Part shown: positions 21,600-33,481 of the stretch, piece by piece | Layout of the letters: each line of letters opens with the position of its first letter | Position numbering within the stretch: the stretch's first letter is position 1 | Assembly (NCBI GenBank): GCA_032622095.1 | Contig: CP136069.1 | Location: forward strand, 13,314,450 to 13,378,449 | Direction: 5' to 3' | Length of the DNA: 64,000 nucleotides | DNA from: Siphonodentalium dalli | Lineage: Eukaryota > Mollusca > Scaphopoda > Gadilida > Siphonodentaliidae | The notes under the pieces: model-generated | Database searches by the model: none | Told to the model about the DNA's origin: nothing | The model's input: the letters and a program-made list of their open reading frames with translations, nothing else | Program-made: the position numbers and the translations under genes

Positions 21600-21770
21600 T
21601 CAATCGTACCGATAGAATCACGTAGATGCTGAAATTGTAAAGTTAACGCCACCGGTGTATAATATGTTTTTGAAAATATGACTCAATCGTATCGGTAGAG
21701 TCAGGAGAGGCTGAAATTGTAAACTTAAAGTCACCGGTGTAATAATATGTTGTTGAAAATATAAATAATC
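21600..21770 (+). repeat. 83-bp tandem duplication
   Basis: TCAATCGTA(C/T)CG(A/G)TAGA starts units at 21,600 and 21,683; both continue with GCTGAAATTGTAAA and CACCGGTGTA. Two minus-strand frames across it are repeat-derived. Confidence 0.8.
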
Positions 21771-22633
21771 TGATAGCTTGAAAATAATGTATAACACATT
21801 GGGAGCCACTGGTGTAGTGAAGTGAATTATGGGTAATTTTAATTGGAGTGCGCATGCCTGTTCTGTTGGAGTAACCGCTATCTTTTATTTTCTGGTCATC
21901 AAGTCAAAATTGTATCGTATACACAATGTGTTTGTACCGATGGATGTATCGCGACTCGACTCGTTTTCGTGGTCATATAGGCCCTATATATAACCTACGA
22001 TCACGACAACGAGCAGCGTCGCGATATCTGATAGAATTCGAGGAATCGTACATTCACTTTCAATAGTATAGATTCTCTGAATCTGCCGCGGAATTCCCAA
22101 AATTGTAGGCTACTTTCATTTTCAATAGGATTTTCCGAATTTCCACCATAACTTTTCACTTTTACCACGCAAAGCGACCTTAGTTGACACATATATATGG
22201 CACACTGGCTGAGTCCATGACAAATAGTTTATGTAGCATTGCTTCTTTCATTTAATTAAAGCTCACCTCGTTAAAACGCATGTCAATCGTATTTGTTTAC
22301 AAATTGCATTGGGTTCGACGATTTGCAGTAGGGCCCTATTTGCGGAGTTCACTTTGCGGAAGTCCCCGAATTCGCGGAGATCCCCTAAAATGGGCTATAT
22401 ATGTAGATTTTAATGAGGGAACGGGTGGGAACGGGTGCGTATATGTCAATTGATACCTATTTTAAACAAATAACGACACGATCATCATAATAGAGATATG
22501 TTCTATCAATTATATATGCGCCGAGTTCACTTGGTGCAAATCAAACGGCGATAAATATTCTTGTGTGTCAGGACTCCTTAAAGTTGTAAATAAGATGAAT
22601 ATTTATTAGATGTTATTTAACAAGTCAATCAAA
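21771..22633. other. unassigned DNA
   Basis: No feature is recognised. Two short frames on the minus strand have no family resemblance. Confidence 0.45.
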
Positions 22634-22687
22634 TAATATTATTCATTAGTTAGCGCCTATATTAGCGCTAACTAATGAATAATATTT
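22634..22687. repeat. 54-bp palindrome
   Basis: AATATTATTCATTAGTTAGC is followed by CGCTAACTAATGAATAATAT after a short centre. Pairing is essentially perfect. Confidence 0.85.
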
Positions 22688-22776
22688 TATATTATAATTA
22701 TATTATAATTTATATTTATAGCTAATAATATGATCTTGGTGGCGTTACCATTTCTGACTATGATTTTCTTGTTATA

Positions 22777-22927
22777 CAGTTGTCGCCCGCGATTGAGTGA
22801 GACACGGGGATTTGTCGCCCGCTCGAGACCTGGAATGTCACGCGAGGGCCGCCAGGCCCGAGTGTGACATTTCAGGTCGATAGCAGCGACAAATCCCCAT
22901 GTCTCACGAAAACAAGGGTGACAACTG
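22777..22927. mobile_element. 151-bp foldback, CAGT ends
   Basis: Begins CAGTTGTCGCCC and ends GGGTGACAACTG. Inner arms pair GTGAGACACGGGGATTTGTCG with CGACAAATCCCCATGTCTCAC, and then GACCTGGAATGTCAC with GTGACATTTCAGGTC. The tip is GC-rich (GAGGGCCGCCAGGCCCGAG). The left flank is TA; the right flank is TT, so the TA duplication is not intact. CAGT ends suggest a Tc1/mariner-type MITE. Confidence 0.7.
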
Positions 22928-23924
22928 TTTTGTTATATGACACACGAACCTTCTGAATGGCATTCCTAAGTACGCGCGTATATTCATTAATCCAGCTCGA
23001 ATATTTAATTTTATGTTGGAATCCTCGCTTTTTAGAAAATAAAACGTTCACATTTTGGATCAATTGATACACCCATTATTTGCGGAGCTATTGTCCGGTT
23101 AGTTTGCTGGTCGCATGGTGAGAATCGGTTCACGGAAGGAGGATTAAAGCAATTTCGAAATAGAGTAGCCATGCGGCGAGATGTTCGGTGTCGTTTTAAA
23201 TGAGCGTAAAGACGTGTTAATTTCGAGAACGCTAAAATGTGAAACTTACACGTTGTAGTGGTACCAAAAGAAATTGACAACTGTTACACACTGTTACGCA
23301 ACATAAGGCTATTCCCGTGAAGTCGGAGGAATGCATAATCGAAGAAAATTGTCGATTGATAAATAGTAAAGAGTGGCTATTTGATATTTAGAGCTTAGTA
23401 CAGAAACTTATTTGCGACGTATATATGCACATCGTGTGTGAAATTGTCTACAGTACATACCAACTGCTTGTTCCACGGTATTCATTATTGATGTAAAAAG
23501 CTCCAATAGTAACATTACACATTATAAGTGATTTATGTCCGTGATAACAACATTTAATAAATAGCGTGCTTTAATTGCAAATTAAAGACAACAATTATGC
23601 AAATTAGCAAACACCACAGTTCGCGGTTGTTACGAAACAGTGGGGTTTATAAAATGCGTGTTTTCGGACATTACTAGAGAGCTGTGATGTAATCTCTGCG
23701 CGTTGAGTTCTTCGTAGTTCTATGTTACTGGTAACAGCTTAGCGGTCAATAACTGCTGAAATGTTACCCTCGAGGGTAACAAGCGATACCCTCGAGGGTA
23801 AAAAGCGATTTTTTCTGCCCGTCATGTGACGCAACCTCGGCCAATCAGAAGAGAGGAAAATGGGATGAAGATAACAACATGTTTTGCTTTTCATAATTAA
23901 AAATGTCCATGCTGATCCACCCGT
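22928..23924. other. unassigned DNA with two perfect small palindromes
   Basis: GTTACCCTCGAGGGTAAC at 23,764-23,781 is a perfect 18-bp palindrome, and TACCCTCGAGGGTA follows at about 23,788. No gene is recognised; an 82-codon minus frame (23,032-23,280) has no domain. Confidence 0.45.
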
Positions 23925-24780
23925 TAACATTCACTTTGAATCGACGCGATATTCCTGAGTATGGATTTGAATGGCCGCTGTTGCCAACAAAAAGGAAATA
24001 GCGGGAGCACCACACCATTCTAGAACGACCCCCTGTTATCCAATCTCAATTGAGTGATCTTGGTTTTGTTCACAATTCATTTTCGCACACAATAATGCTC
24101 ATCCGATCTAACTCGGGCGCAGTAATTAAGAGAAATAAACCATTATATGGATGCCGTATATGACAGTGTGAGAATTCGTAGACGCTCTTTATCTATTGGT
24201 CTCTTGTGTTAATGCCAGTAATAATTGTCAATGCACACGTTTCCAAAAATATATCGGCATATATCTCTTGCATATCGATATGGTATAATTCTGCACATTT
24301 AGGCACACAATTATGAGCTATTAACACCAACAGGAAGGTTGAGCCGTAAATTTCTGAATTTATATCGAACCCGGATAACGAAAATCCTCCCCAAGGCCAC
24401 AATCGTGTTGTGCTATACTTGTAAGATACTGGAAAATGTTCCTATCGATCCACCATTCAAAAATCAGTTTGATTCGACGATATGCCCCATACGAGACGCT
24501 ATATTTTAACCCACAGGCGGCCGATGTTGCCAACAAAAAGAAAAGAGGGGGCGCATCTACACCCTTCTAGAGCGACCTCCGTTATCCAATTTCAACTTAG
24601 TGAACATGGTTTTGTTCCCAATTCATTTTGGCACCCAATAATGCTCATCCGATCTAATTCAGGCGCATTTGTTACGAGAAATAAACCATCATATGGATGC
24701 CGTATATGGCAATTCCTAGACGCTCTTTATCCTTTAATCTTTTGTGTTGATGCCAGTAATAATTGTACATGTACAGGTTC
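23925..24780. repeat. 350-550-bp repeat family, two tandem units
   Basis: The two units start near 23,925 and 24,470. They share GTTGCCAACAAAAAG, CATTCTAGA/CTTCTAGAGCGACC, CAATAATGCTCATCCGATCT, AAATAAACCAT, ATATGGATGCCGTATATG, AGACGCTCTTTATC and GATGCCAGTAATAATTGT. The period is about 550 bp. A 103-codon plus frame at 24,482-24,793 lies wholly in the repeat and is not counted as a gene. Confidence 0.8.
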
Positions 24781-26612
24781 CAATGCTGATTGACATCTGT
24801 ACCAAGTTAAAAAAAAGAATGACTTGAAAATTACGGGATACATGCTCAGACAAATGATGCGTCCCAAGATATACGGTGTCGAAAAATTGCAATTACTCCG
24901 CCAAAATTAGTCGGACCGAACTTTACATCGAAGATGCGCAGGCTGGTTGATATATGTGCCTAGTTCAAACAAGTTATAAAATAAACACGTATGTAAGAAA
25001 ATGAATGTTCTAGGTTCAAGAAAAACACTCTACATTTTAATATATTTTCCTTGAATTTTGTTAAAGAAAACACATGCTGCTAATTTTATTTTCTTATTTA
25101 AGAAACAAAACATTTTTAGATTTCTTTAATCTAGAAAACAATTTGTTCAGTTTCTTGGTACTAGAAACATTTGTTAAAAATATTTTTCTAGCTAATCTCC
25201 CCTTGAAAATGTCTCTATTTGCGTGGGGTTCTTTTCTCAAATTGAGAAAATATGTTCGGACAACGTTAGAACGATTATCCCTTTATTTGTGATATATGCC
25301 AAGCTTAACCAATTAATTCTCAATTGAGTTAGAAGAGGTAAAAGCTATTCTGCATCGCAATTTTCAAGACCCAGGGAGCGTCGATGAACCGAGCGGCATT
25401 TCCTATTATAAGATTCTTTTCAATATTACATTGTGTCAGTATCTAAAGACTGATTTTCAATCACCTCTCCAATTGTGCGCGCTGGCGCCATTCCAGCGAC
25501 CACACAAAAGACTGATGCATAGATGTCCAGAACAGGTGCGCATTGGGTTGCAAACGCCTTTAGTGTTCATCACGTTGAGTGCTTCATTCAACGGTTTACA
25601 ATTAAACATCATAATCCCTTCCTGATTAATCTTTGACATGTCTGGACATGTGGTGACGAGGCTGAAATATGGATCTAATCTTATATTTGATGCTACGTAC
25701 ACATAATCACAACACTTTCATGAAATTCGTACCCGACTGTTTACAAAATATAACAATACATTGGGACATATATATATTTCATATCTTTTGTGATAAATGT
25801 TTAAATCATTGTTCGACTCAAGTTGGCTGAATGTCAGGCACAAATCAATTGTCCGGGTGTCATCTTCTCTGAGTGTACCACTGATAGCAAACGATGAAGA
25901 AATTGTGTATAATTGGTTTCTGAATTCAGAGATAGATAAAGAAAATTAAAATATGGTATATATGAAGATGTTTTATGGGTGGGACATTTGGACATGTCTT
26001 AACGTCGTCGCGCCGCCGAATAATATAGGCTATAGTCCCGAGTTTGACCCAAGTGGTGGAGGAGTCAGTTGGACTATAAAGAGCGTTTATGATTTCAAGT
26101 GGGTTTTGCAATTCGTGTTACCTGCCAGTATTTTTGCGGGTCGGTGCGAGATGCAGGTTTTAAAATTTCCCTTTCCAATCTCGTGACGTCATATTGTTTA
26201 TATCACTGTATCGACATGTCTGAAATTCGCCCCGTCTGTCTCTTTGGGTATTATAGGAATGAGGTATTTTTGCTAAATGATTTTCGATGGTCATATCAAA
26301 GTCTCATTTTTAGAATAAGACAACACCACTATCTCTCTCTCTCTCTCTCTCTATCTCACCCATCGGAGATATAAATTAACCTTTTTGCTTAATTTGTTCC
26401 ACAATAAATATTTTGAAAATACATCAATTACCACAAGCTAATAATAAATATTAATGTTAAATCTCGCCGGATTCTGAACAGATAATAAGAAAGTCCCTGT
26501 TATATTTAAACTTTCATTTGAGTCTCAAAGACTAATATAATTTCACAATTCCAGAAAATGATCCAGGATATTTGTTCCAAATGAGTATCTTTGTTATCAC
26601 TCATTGATTTAA
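24781..26612. other. unassigned DNA with a CT microsatellite
   Basis: CT dinucleotides repeat at 26,332-26,352. A minus-strand frame at 25,457-25,702 (81 codons, several Cys, e.g. GVCNPMRTCSGHLC) is open and could be an exon, but no family is recognised and chance is not excluded. 25,070-25,300 is T-rich with an unconvincing hydrophobic frame. Confidence 0.4.
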
Positions 26613-26953
26613 CCCTTTACCCAACAGAACGTCCCTGTGCCAATGCATTCATTATATATGCGAGTCGACCATAGGTCGCCTCGCATATATAAGAGAATGC
26701 ATTGGCTTAACACATATTAAAAATGATTTTTTTAGGCCAATGCATTCTCTTATATATGCGAGGCGACCTATGGTCGACTCGCATATATAAGAGAATTCAT
26801 TGGCACAGGGCATAACTGTAACCATCACAATGTGGTCAATGAACCGGTTCCAATGATATCCATATTTGTATGGTGTTATTGAGACAAACCGAAGATATTT
26901 TAGGCTGTTGAAGCTTTATTTGGGCGTTTTTGGCCGCTTTGTTGGGTAAAGGG
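26613..26953. mobile_element. piggyBac-like foldback MITE with four-fold symmetry
   Basis: Starts CCCTTTACCCAACA and ends TGTTGGGTAAAGGG, with TTAA on the left (26,609-26,612) and ATAA on the right. TTAA target sites and CCCT-type ends point to piggyBac relatives. Inside, 26,638-26,705 is a palindrome centred on GTCGACCATAGGTCGCC, and 26,736-26,806 is an inverted copy of it, so the core can fold as one long hairpin or as two short ones. No coding. Confidence 0.75.
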
Positions 26954-27409
26954 ATAACTTTCTCTTTAACACCATTTTACCATTGAGCTCCTCATGTTGG
27001 TATTTGCCAAGGTTCATCAGGAAAAGTTGCATATTAACTGGTAATGGCCAAGCTTGGTTATTTTATAGCCATTACACGCCCATGTTTACCTCCACCCACC
27101 CTACTTTCCCGCGTGTTAATTTACTAGGGATTATTCGTTTCACCATCCGATAAAACGTTAACATTGTTGTATTTGCTATTTGTTCATTGCATTGTGAAGT
27201 TTCCATTTGCTTTCAGGTTTACTATGATACAGGTCAGCCAGCCCAAGCCGACATGTGTACAGGCCAGCCAGCCCAGGCCGACCTGTATCATTTTGCTTAA
27301 TCAAATATATCAAGTCTCATTTGTAGTTTTTATTCAGTAAATATTGTATGTTTGTTAGAGCGAAGCGAGTTAGAATATAAATTGTAAATTCATATGTAAA
27401 ATTAATGTA
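26954..27409. other. unassigned DNA with a 60-bp palindromic duplication
   Basis: Near 27,226-27,291 TGATACAGGTC pairs with GACCTGTATCA, and between them CAGCCAGCCCA(A/G)GCCGAC appears twice in direct order. Nothing else is recognised. Confidence 0.55.
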
Positions 27410-28116
27410 GCACAAAATTTATACTGCGCAGTTTTTTGTATGTATATATTGAATATAACATGCCATGCAAGTGGGTTTATTCATATTCCCAGTTAAATGA
27501 TACATGTTTACCTGGTATGTTTATGCCCATTATGTGCATGTATATATGTATATCTGCACTGACGTGGACTATGGATGCCTACCAAATTTGATAAAACAGT
27601 TTTGTCACAGACTTTCGAGTCAGGGAAGTTGATAAACAATACTTGCAATTGATTTACGCCTGCCATTGATCCAGTTGTGGTCTGAACATATCATACGGTT
27701 ACTTATTTATCAACAACAACGTGTAATATATGTATAAGCACCTATTCGTATACGTGAACATATTGTTTGTTGATTGGACGTGTATTTAGCTATAAGATAA
27801 GAGCACAGGCAGCTTCAGCCTCATCTCCACATATTCATTGTCGCCTATATCGACTGGCAAATGTCGCTTTTCACTGATCCATCAGGGAGAGGACCTTTGA
27901 TGCTTATCGATGCACTCCAGGTATACCTGGATAATGGCTTTGTCTGGAATAGACTGGAACATTAAACCTTGAATGCCTTTGCAAAGAAACTGGCTAACAT
28001 TAACAACCTTTACACACTAATTGGTTCATTGTTCTGTCTGAACCAGGCCTGACAACTCACGAACTCTAACCTGCATGGGCATTCATGCATGCACATTCCA
28101 ATGCCATAGCATCTAT
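27410..28116 (+). repeat. dispersed repeat, copy 2
   Basis: Matches 1,260-2,292. It lacks the 245-bp insertion and about 60 bp in the short frame, and has a TAA where copy 1 has CAA. Conserved words are GTGGGTTTATTCATAT, TTTGCAAAGAAACTGGCTAA and TTTACACACTAATTGGTTCA. Confidence 0.75.
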
Positions 28117-28214
28117 GGTATTATTATTGTAACTATATTATATACAAGGTATGAGTTCTATATTCTGGTCATTGTAAACCATAATGTGCTCAGCACATCG
28201 AACCATGTACTACA

Positions 28215-29115
28215 GTATACACACATGTATATGCAATGTTTACAACACCGTGTGATAAGATCGAACATGAATGCTATAAGGCACCACACACAGTGCACGC
28301 AGTTCAAACTGCTCACATATTCATTATACAATAGCACATACATGTTCAAAACATCGAACACCCAGTTCCCGTGTACAAGTCGATGTCGTATATAGTTTCA
28401 ATAATAATTGAGTAGTGACATATATTTATTCAAAACTATAACAAATATATATGACAAACATCAAATAGTGTGTTGACTTTGTTCAAATATACAGCACTAT
28501 GTATTGGATAAAATAGAACACATTGAGCATGTAAAGTCTGTAGACTGTCATATTTGTTCAAAAACTGCATCAATTGTTATGCAGATATAAATTGCCGGCA
28601 CACCATGATTGTGTTCCATTTTTTGCATATATAGATGACCACATTGCATAAATATATGACAGTGCGTAAACAGTTATACACACATGGGTATGCAAAGTTT
28701 ACAACACTGTGTCATAAGATCGAACACCAATGCACATTGGTATTGTAAAATGCACATTGGTATTGTAGAAGATATCACATTGGTATTGTAAAATACCACA
28801 TGTATGTTTAAAAAATCAAACATCCATATGTCCGTATAAAAGTCGATGTCATATATATGTTCAATAAAAAGTGAGTAGTGACATATATTTATTCAATAAT
28901 ATAACATACTAGTATATATGTCACATACATCAAATAGTGTGTTGAATAGTATGTTGAACACAGTGGGCATGTAAAGTCTGTAGACAGTCATATTTGTTCA
29001 AAAACTGCATAAGTTGTTATGCAAAACTAAATTGTCGGCACACCATTATTGTGTTCCATTTTTTGCATATATAGATGACCACATTGCATAAATATATGAC
29101 AGTGCGTAAACGGTT
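28215..29115 (+). repeat. 460-bp tandem duplication
   Basis: Unit 1 (28,215-28,675) and unit 2 (28,676-29,115) share TATACACACATG, TAAGATCGAACA, AAAGTCGATGTC, GACATATATTTATTCAA, CATGTAAAGTCTGTAGAC and CATATATAGATGACCACATT. Unit 2 also holds a three-fold run of CACATTGGTATTGTA (28,733-28,790). Confidence 0.88.
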
Positions 29116-29334
29116 GTCATATATATTTGTTGTATATACCGGTCGCTGTTGCCGGAAAAATTGGTCGAAATGGTCGGACTAAATGAAAGTGTGTTCGGGT
29201 CAACAGGGACTCATTGATGTTTCAGTGTTATAGGGGTGGTTTCGTACAGGGGTGGCGTACTAAAATATCCCTTATCGAAAACCGGAAGTCAAATAATGAG
29301 TATTTCGGGGAAGGGGGTAGCCCCGGATCAAATT
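29116..29334. other. unassigned DNA
   Basis: Short words such as GGTCGAAATGGTCGG and TAGGGGTGG/CAGGGGTGG recur, but no element or gene is recognised. Confidence 0.4.
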
Positions 29335-29755
29335 AAAGTATTTTCGGGTGAACTCAATCTGATCAGACGCTCCTAAATTACTATTTCTTTGGCTTCGGGG
29401 GTAAAAAATATTTGAATCGAGTCAGGAACCCACCCATCAAAGCTCATTTGTGGCCCAGAAATTGATTGAAGCACGCGAGTCAAACGGGCGGTATTGCAGA
29501 TAAATATGAATAACTCTAAAACCAAGTAGTAATAATAACCACTTGATTTTAGAGTTATCCATCTGTATTTGACCTCGTGTTTCTGTTAACCAAACAATTG
29601 AAATCACAAACTTCAAAAATCTGTATCTGATCAATCTGAGCTTTGACGGATGGGTTCATCGACTCAAATCAAATATTTTTTAACCCCGAAGCCAAAGAAA
29701 TAGTAACTTAGGAGGGTCTGATCTGATTGAGTACTTTTAAAATTAATTTATTAAT
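29335..29755. mobile_element. 420-bp foldback related to the centre of the 4.2-kb inverted repeat
   Basis: Arms of roughly 190 bp pair TTACTATTTCTTTGGCTTCG with CGAAGCCAAAGAAATAGTAA, and AACTCTAAAACCAAGT with ACTTGATTTTAGAGTT at the centre. The same half-unit appears at 50,126-50,285 and, inverted, at 49,600-49,770. Confidence 0.8.
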
Positions 29756-30229
29756 ATGGTACATAAAGGATTGTTATCCTGATGAATACAAAACAAAACA
29801 TGATCTGAAAGCCACTCCTATTATGATCACACTGATCCAAGTCCCATAACAATAACGCAATAAATAAGCCAATAAATAAATAAATAATACCAGACCGGTT
29901 GTCGGCTGTCAAATGAGTAAACTAATTCAAAACACTGAATCAGAGTCGGAGTTAATTGTGTCTAGCTATATGACATCATCACTATTATGTAATCGCGGTG
30001 GGGAGTGGCGATGTTAAAAGCACAGTATGGACCGAGCGTACATGTTAATAGAAAAACTTTATGGTAGCATGTCAAGAATTTATATTAAGGCTTGTATATA
30101 GTGTAATGTGGGCCGGACTAAGGCTTATATATAATGAAAGTCAATGACACTGTAGCTCAACTTGGAAAGGAGTTATATTTTAATGAGCAATGAATAGAAT
30201 GGTAGTAAACTAGAGGTCACCACACAAAT
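29756..30229. other. unassigned DNA
   Basis: A short AATAAATAAATAAAT run near 29,872 is the only feature seen. Confidence 0.4.
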
Positions 30230-31540
30230 CCATATGACATTTGGTGATGATCGATTGAGTGATGTGGTCTGTATGGTGCGTCAACGGATTTAGTCATACA
30301 AAGAGTAAATTCCAAGATAGACGCTGGTGTCCATTTTTTCAAAAATTCAACAAACTTTTGTCAAAAGGCTTCCATATGAAGGTCACCCCGAAGATACATT
30401 GTGTTGAATCGGGGTGGTGTGTGAGTGGTCAAGATGTAGAATGTCTTGGGTCCACTCTACCACACCGTTTATTTGACGTAAGTCGGTCAAATAGCGGAGA
30501 TATGGCATAGGTGCCCTATTTGATCCTCTCTGGATGGCGGCCATTTTGAATCGAGGTCGGGATGTGAGGGATGAAGATGTAGAATATTTTGGGGATCACC
30601 GTACAACATCCTTTATTTGGCCTAAAGCGGTCAAGTAGTCGAGATATGGCATGGGTGTCCTATTTGATTCCCTCTGGACGGCGGCCATTTTGGATAGGGG
30701 TGGGGTGTGAGGGGAGAAGATGAAAAATTCGCTTAGTGGCCACCCTATAAAATACTTTATTTGACCTAAATAGTCAAATGGCCGAGATATGAATTGGGCG
30801 CCCTCTAGTTGGCGACCATTTTAGATCGGGTGGGGTATAAGGGGTGAAGATGTAGAATGTCTTGGGCCCACCCTACCTCACCTTTTATTTTTTTTAACGA
30901 ATTTCGGAAAAATAATCGATGTCTGCCATCTAGAGGTCACCCAAAGATCCATATGACGTTTTAAGTGACGATCAGATTCGTCTATCTCTCTCACGGTCTG
31001 CCTCCCTCCCTCTCACGGTGGTAGCCATATTTTAAAACTGAATTCATAAAACATTTACACCTCCTCCCACCTCCCCAGTGCAGACGATCAATATCATATA
31101 TCAAATAGCGGGGACATATGGCATAGGTGCCCTATTTGATCCCCTCTGGACGGCGACCATTTGGGATCGGGGTGGGGTGTAAGGGATGGAGATGTAGACC
31201 ATGGGGACCACCGTACAATAACCTGTATTTGACCTAAATGGTCAAATAGATGTGCCCTATTTGAACCTATCTGGCGGTGGCTATATTTTGGATCGGTGGT
31301 GGGTGAGAGGGTGAAAAGGTAGAATGTCCTGGTGGCCACTCTGCAATACCCTTTATTTGACCTAAATCGGTCAAATTGCCGAGATATGGCATGGGTGCCC
31401 TATTTGAACCCCAGTGGACAGCGACCATTTGGGATCGGGGTGGGGTGAGTGGGGTGCGTTGAAAGAGTGTCTTGGGGGCCACCCTACAGCACACTTTAAT
31501 TGACCTAAATATATTAAGTAATAAGGAATACAACAATGGC
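30230..31540 (+). repeat. 125-145-bp minisatellite array
   Basis: Units repeat GTGCCCTATTTGA, GGACGGCGACCATTT, GGGATCGGGGTGGGGTG, AGATGTAGAATGTCTTGGG and TTTATTTGACCTAAAT; unit starts at 31,127, 31,253 and 31,397 give periods of 126-144 bp. The 5' part (30,230-30,360) is shared with the 7.6-9.2-kb array. Three minus-strand frames at 31,094-31,595 (RWSPWSTSPS-like) are translations of the unit, not genes. Confidence 0.85.
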
Positions 31541-31844
31541 CGGTGGGTATCAATTCACAGTTCTTGATGATACCAAATGTTATTTCATGTTGCATGATCT
31601 AATTAATATAGTTAAAATGAACATAAATTGACCATGTGTATGCCTAGCGTCCCTTATAAAGGACGGTTTTTGGCTGGGTTAAAATTTAGGAAAAGACCCT
31701 TTACATTGCCATCCAATGTTGATTTTGCCCATTACTAACCTGAAACTATAATATCATAAAAATAAATAAGAAAAAAAAAGTTCGGCATATATGTGTTAAC
31801 TCGTTTGGGACCTGATTCTTTTGAGAAAACATTACTCACAGACG
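31541..31844. other. unassigned DNA
   Basis: Nothing is recognised. Confidence 0.4.
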
Positions 31845-32545
31845 AGATTGTTTGCAGAAATGCTCACTTTTATATAATTTTATAGCAATTTATGCGTTTA
31901 TTCAATGTTGGGTCAGACCGTTTGCCATGGCAGAATTCTCCGCGTGACAACTCATACAATATGAGAGATCATCCGTAGTCTATAAATTTTAGGTAGATAC
32001 CTCCAAATTGCGACCGGTTACCATAGCAACATATTTTCGGAAATGTATGCGTTTGGGGCTGTAATTTCGCTATATGACGATACCTTTGCGACATTTTGAA
32101 TCAAATATAAATTATTTCCAAAGTTAAATGATCCCGGAATATTTTGCCAACATCTGGAACTAGCCTTGCTCAAAAATCACCCATCACCGACAGAGGGCGC
32201 CATTCAAAATGGCCGCCAAACCCCCCCATTTTCTAACGTTAAAATGCTTACTTTCGTCTAATTTTATAGCACTGTATGCGTCAGACCATTTGCCATGACA
32301 GAATTCTCCACTTGACAGCTGATAATATATGGGTGATCATCCGTGATCTATAAATCTTCCAAAAATTTTGTTTGGGAAGATACCACCAAATTGCGACTGG
32401 TTGACATGGCAACCGATTTTCGGAAAATTATGCGTTTGGGGGGCTGTAATTTCGCTATACGAGATGTCTGCGTGCGACATTTTTAATCAAATGTAATTAA
32501 TTTCCAAAATATTGGATTCAGGAATATACTTAAATTGCTCTCGCT
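31845..32545 (+). repeat. roughly 370-bp tandem duplication
   Basis: Both units contain GTCAGACC(G/A)TTTGCCATG, CAGAATTCTCC, ATCCGT, CAAATTGCGAC, TATGCGTTTGGGG and CTGTAATTTCGCTATA. The joint carries GGGCGCCATTCAAAATGGCC. Confidence 0.82.
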
Positions 32546-33481
32546 TCTTGTTCCTTCTGCTGAAGGTGTCAAGATTCACCTGCCATGGTGATTGACAACT
32601 GCAAAAATTGTCTACGCGTCTACGGCTTAGGCTACTGGGCGCCGCCATTTTGGAACAATGACGTCACGAATCACGGCACGCGACCCCCACGTGACGCCAA
32701 ATATAGGTTACATCTTCATGGACCCCTCACTGAGTGATCGGCCTATATTGAATACATGATACTATGCGCAAATATACTACCACAGTGGAGCTAGTCATTT
32801 GGTGCCAGTGTCATGAATATTAAGCCCTGTGTTGTGACCACAATTGATTGATTTCACCCCAATCAATTTGGGATGTGCCATGGGCGAACAACTGATTTAG
32901 AAAAACTGACATCCTAGCCTATTCCTGTGTATCTTCAAGATATTCCACCACGACCAGATTTTCTCCGCAAATATTGCTTACAAGTAACAATTGTCTTGAG
33001 CATACTTTGAAATTTATCAACCGCTAGCGATCGGGAGTAATCGACACAGTGTGATTTCTATTTCACTGACTAGTCCAAATGTGCACACTTTAGTCACCCC
33101 GAGCTAGCCTATAGTCAACCAACTGCGTGCTATACTTCAGCCAGCAGGTTGAGAATTAACCAGTTACCAATATTTTGACCATGCTCACTATTGGGATTGT
33201 GTCATTATATGTGTTATATTAATTTGGGAAAGTTTTGTCTTCCAAATCTTGCTGAAATACCATTGTATCTGGCTCTATGTGAGTTCACAAGGTATATAGA
33301 TTGGTACATGTGAAACCAGGATTATTGAAATCTCGTCTGATCGTATATCACACATGGAAATTATATTGTTCTTCGTGCACGAAGAGGCTGTTGAATAAAT
33401 GTTAGTTCAGGGAAATATGGTAAAAGAATCAACGATAACCGTTATACGCTGATATCTAAATTCACGAAATGTTCGATGATG
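32546..33481. other. unassigned DNA
   Basis: GGCGCCGCCATTTTGGAACA and TGACGTCACGAATCACG near 32,638-32,676 are CpG-rich words of the kind seen in promoters, but also in the neighbouring repeats (32,205), so no promoter is claimed. Confidence 0.4.

Noticed and set aside
24482-24793. 103-codon plus frame
   Set aside because: Lies entirely in a repeat unit whose other copies do not keep the frame.
31094-31595. Overlapping minus frames with Trp/Ser/Pro-rich sequence
   Set aside because: Translations of the 125-145-bp minisatellite.
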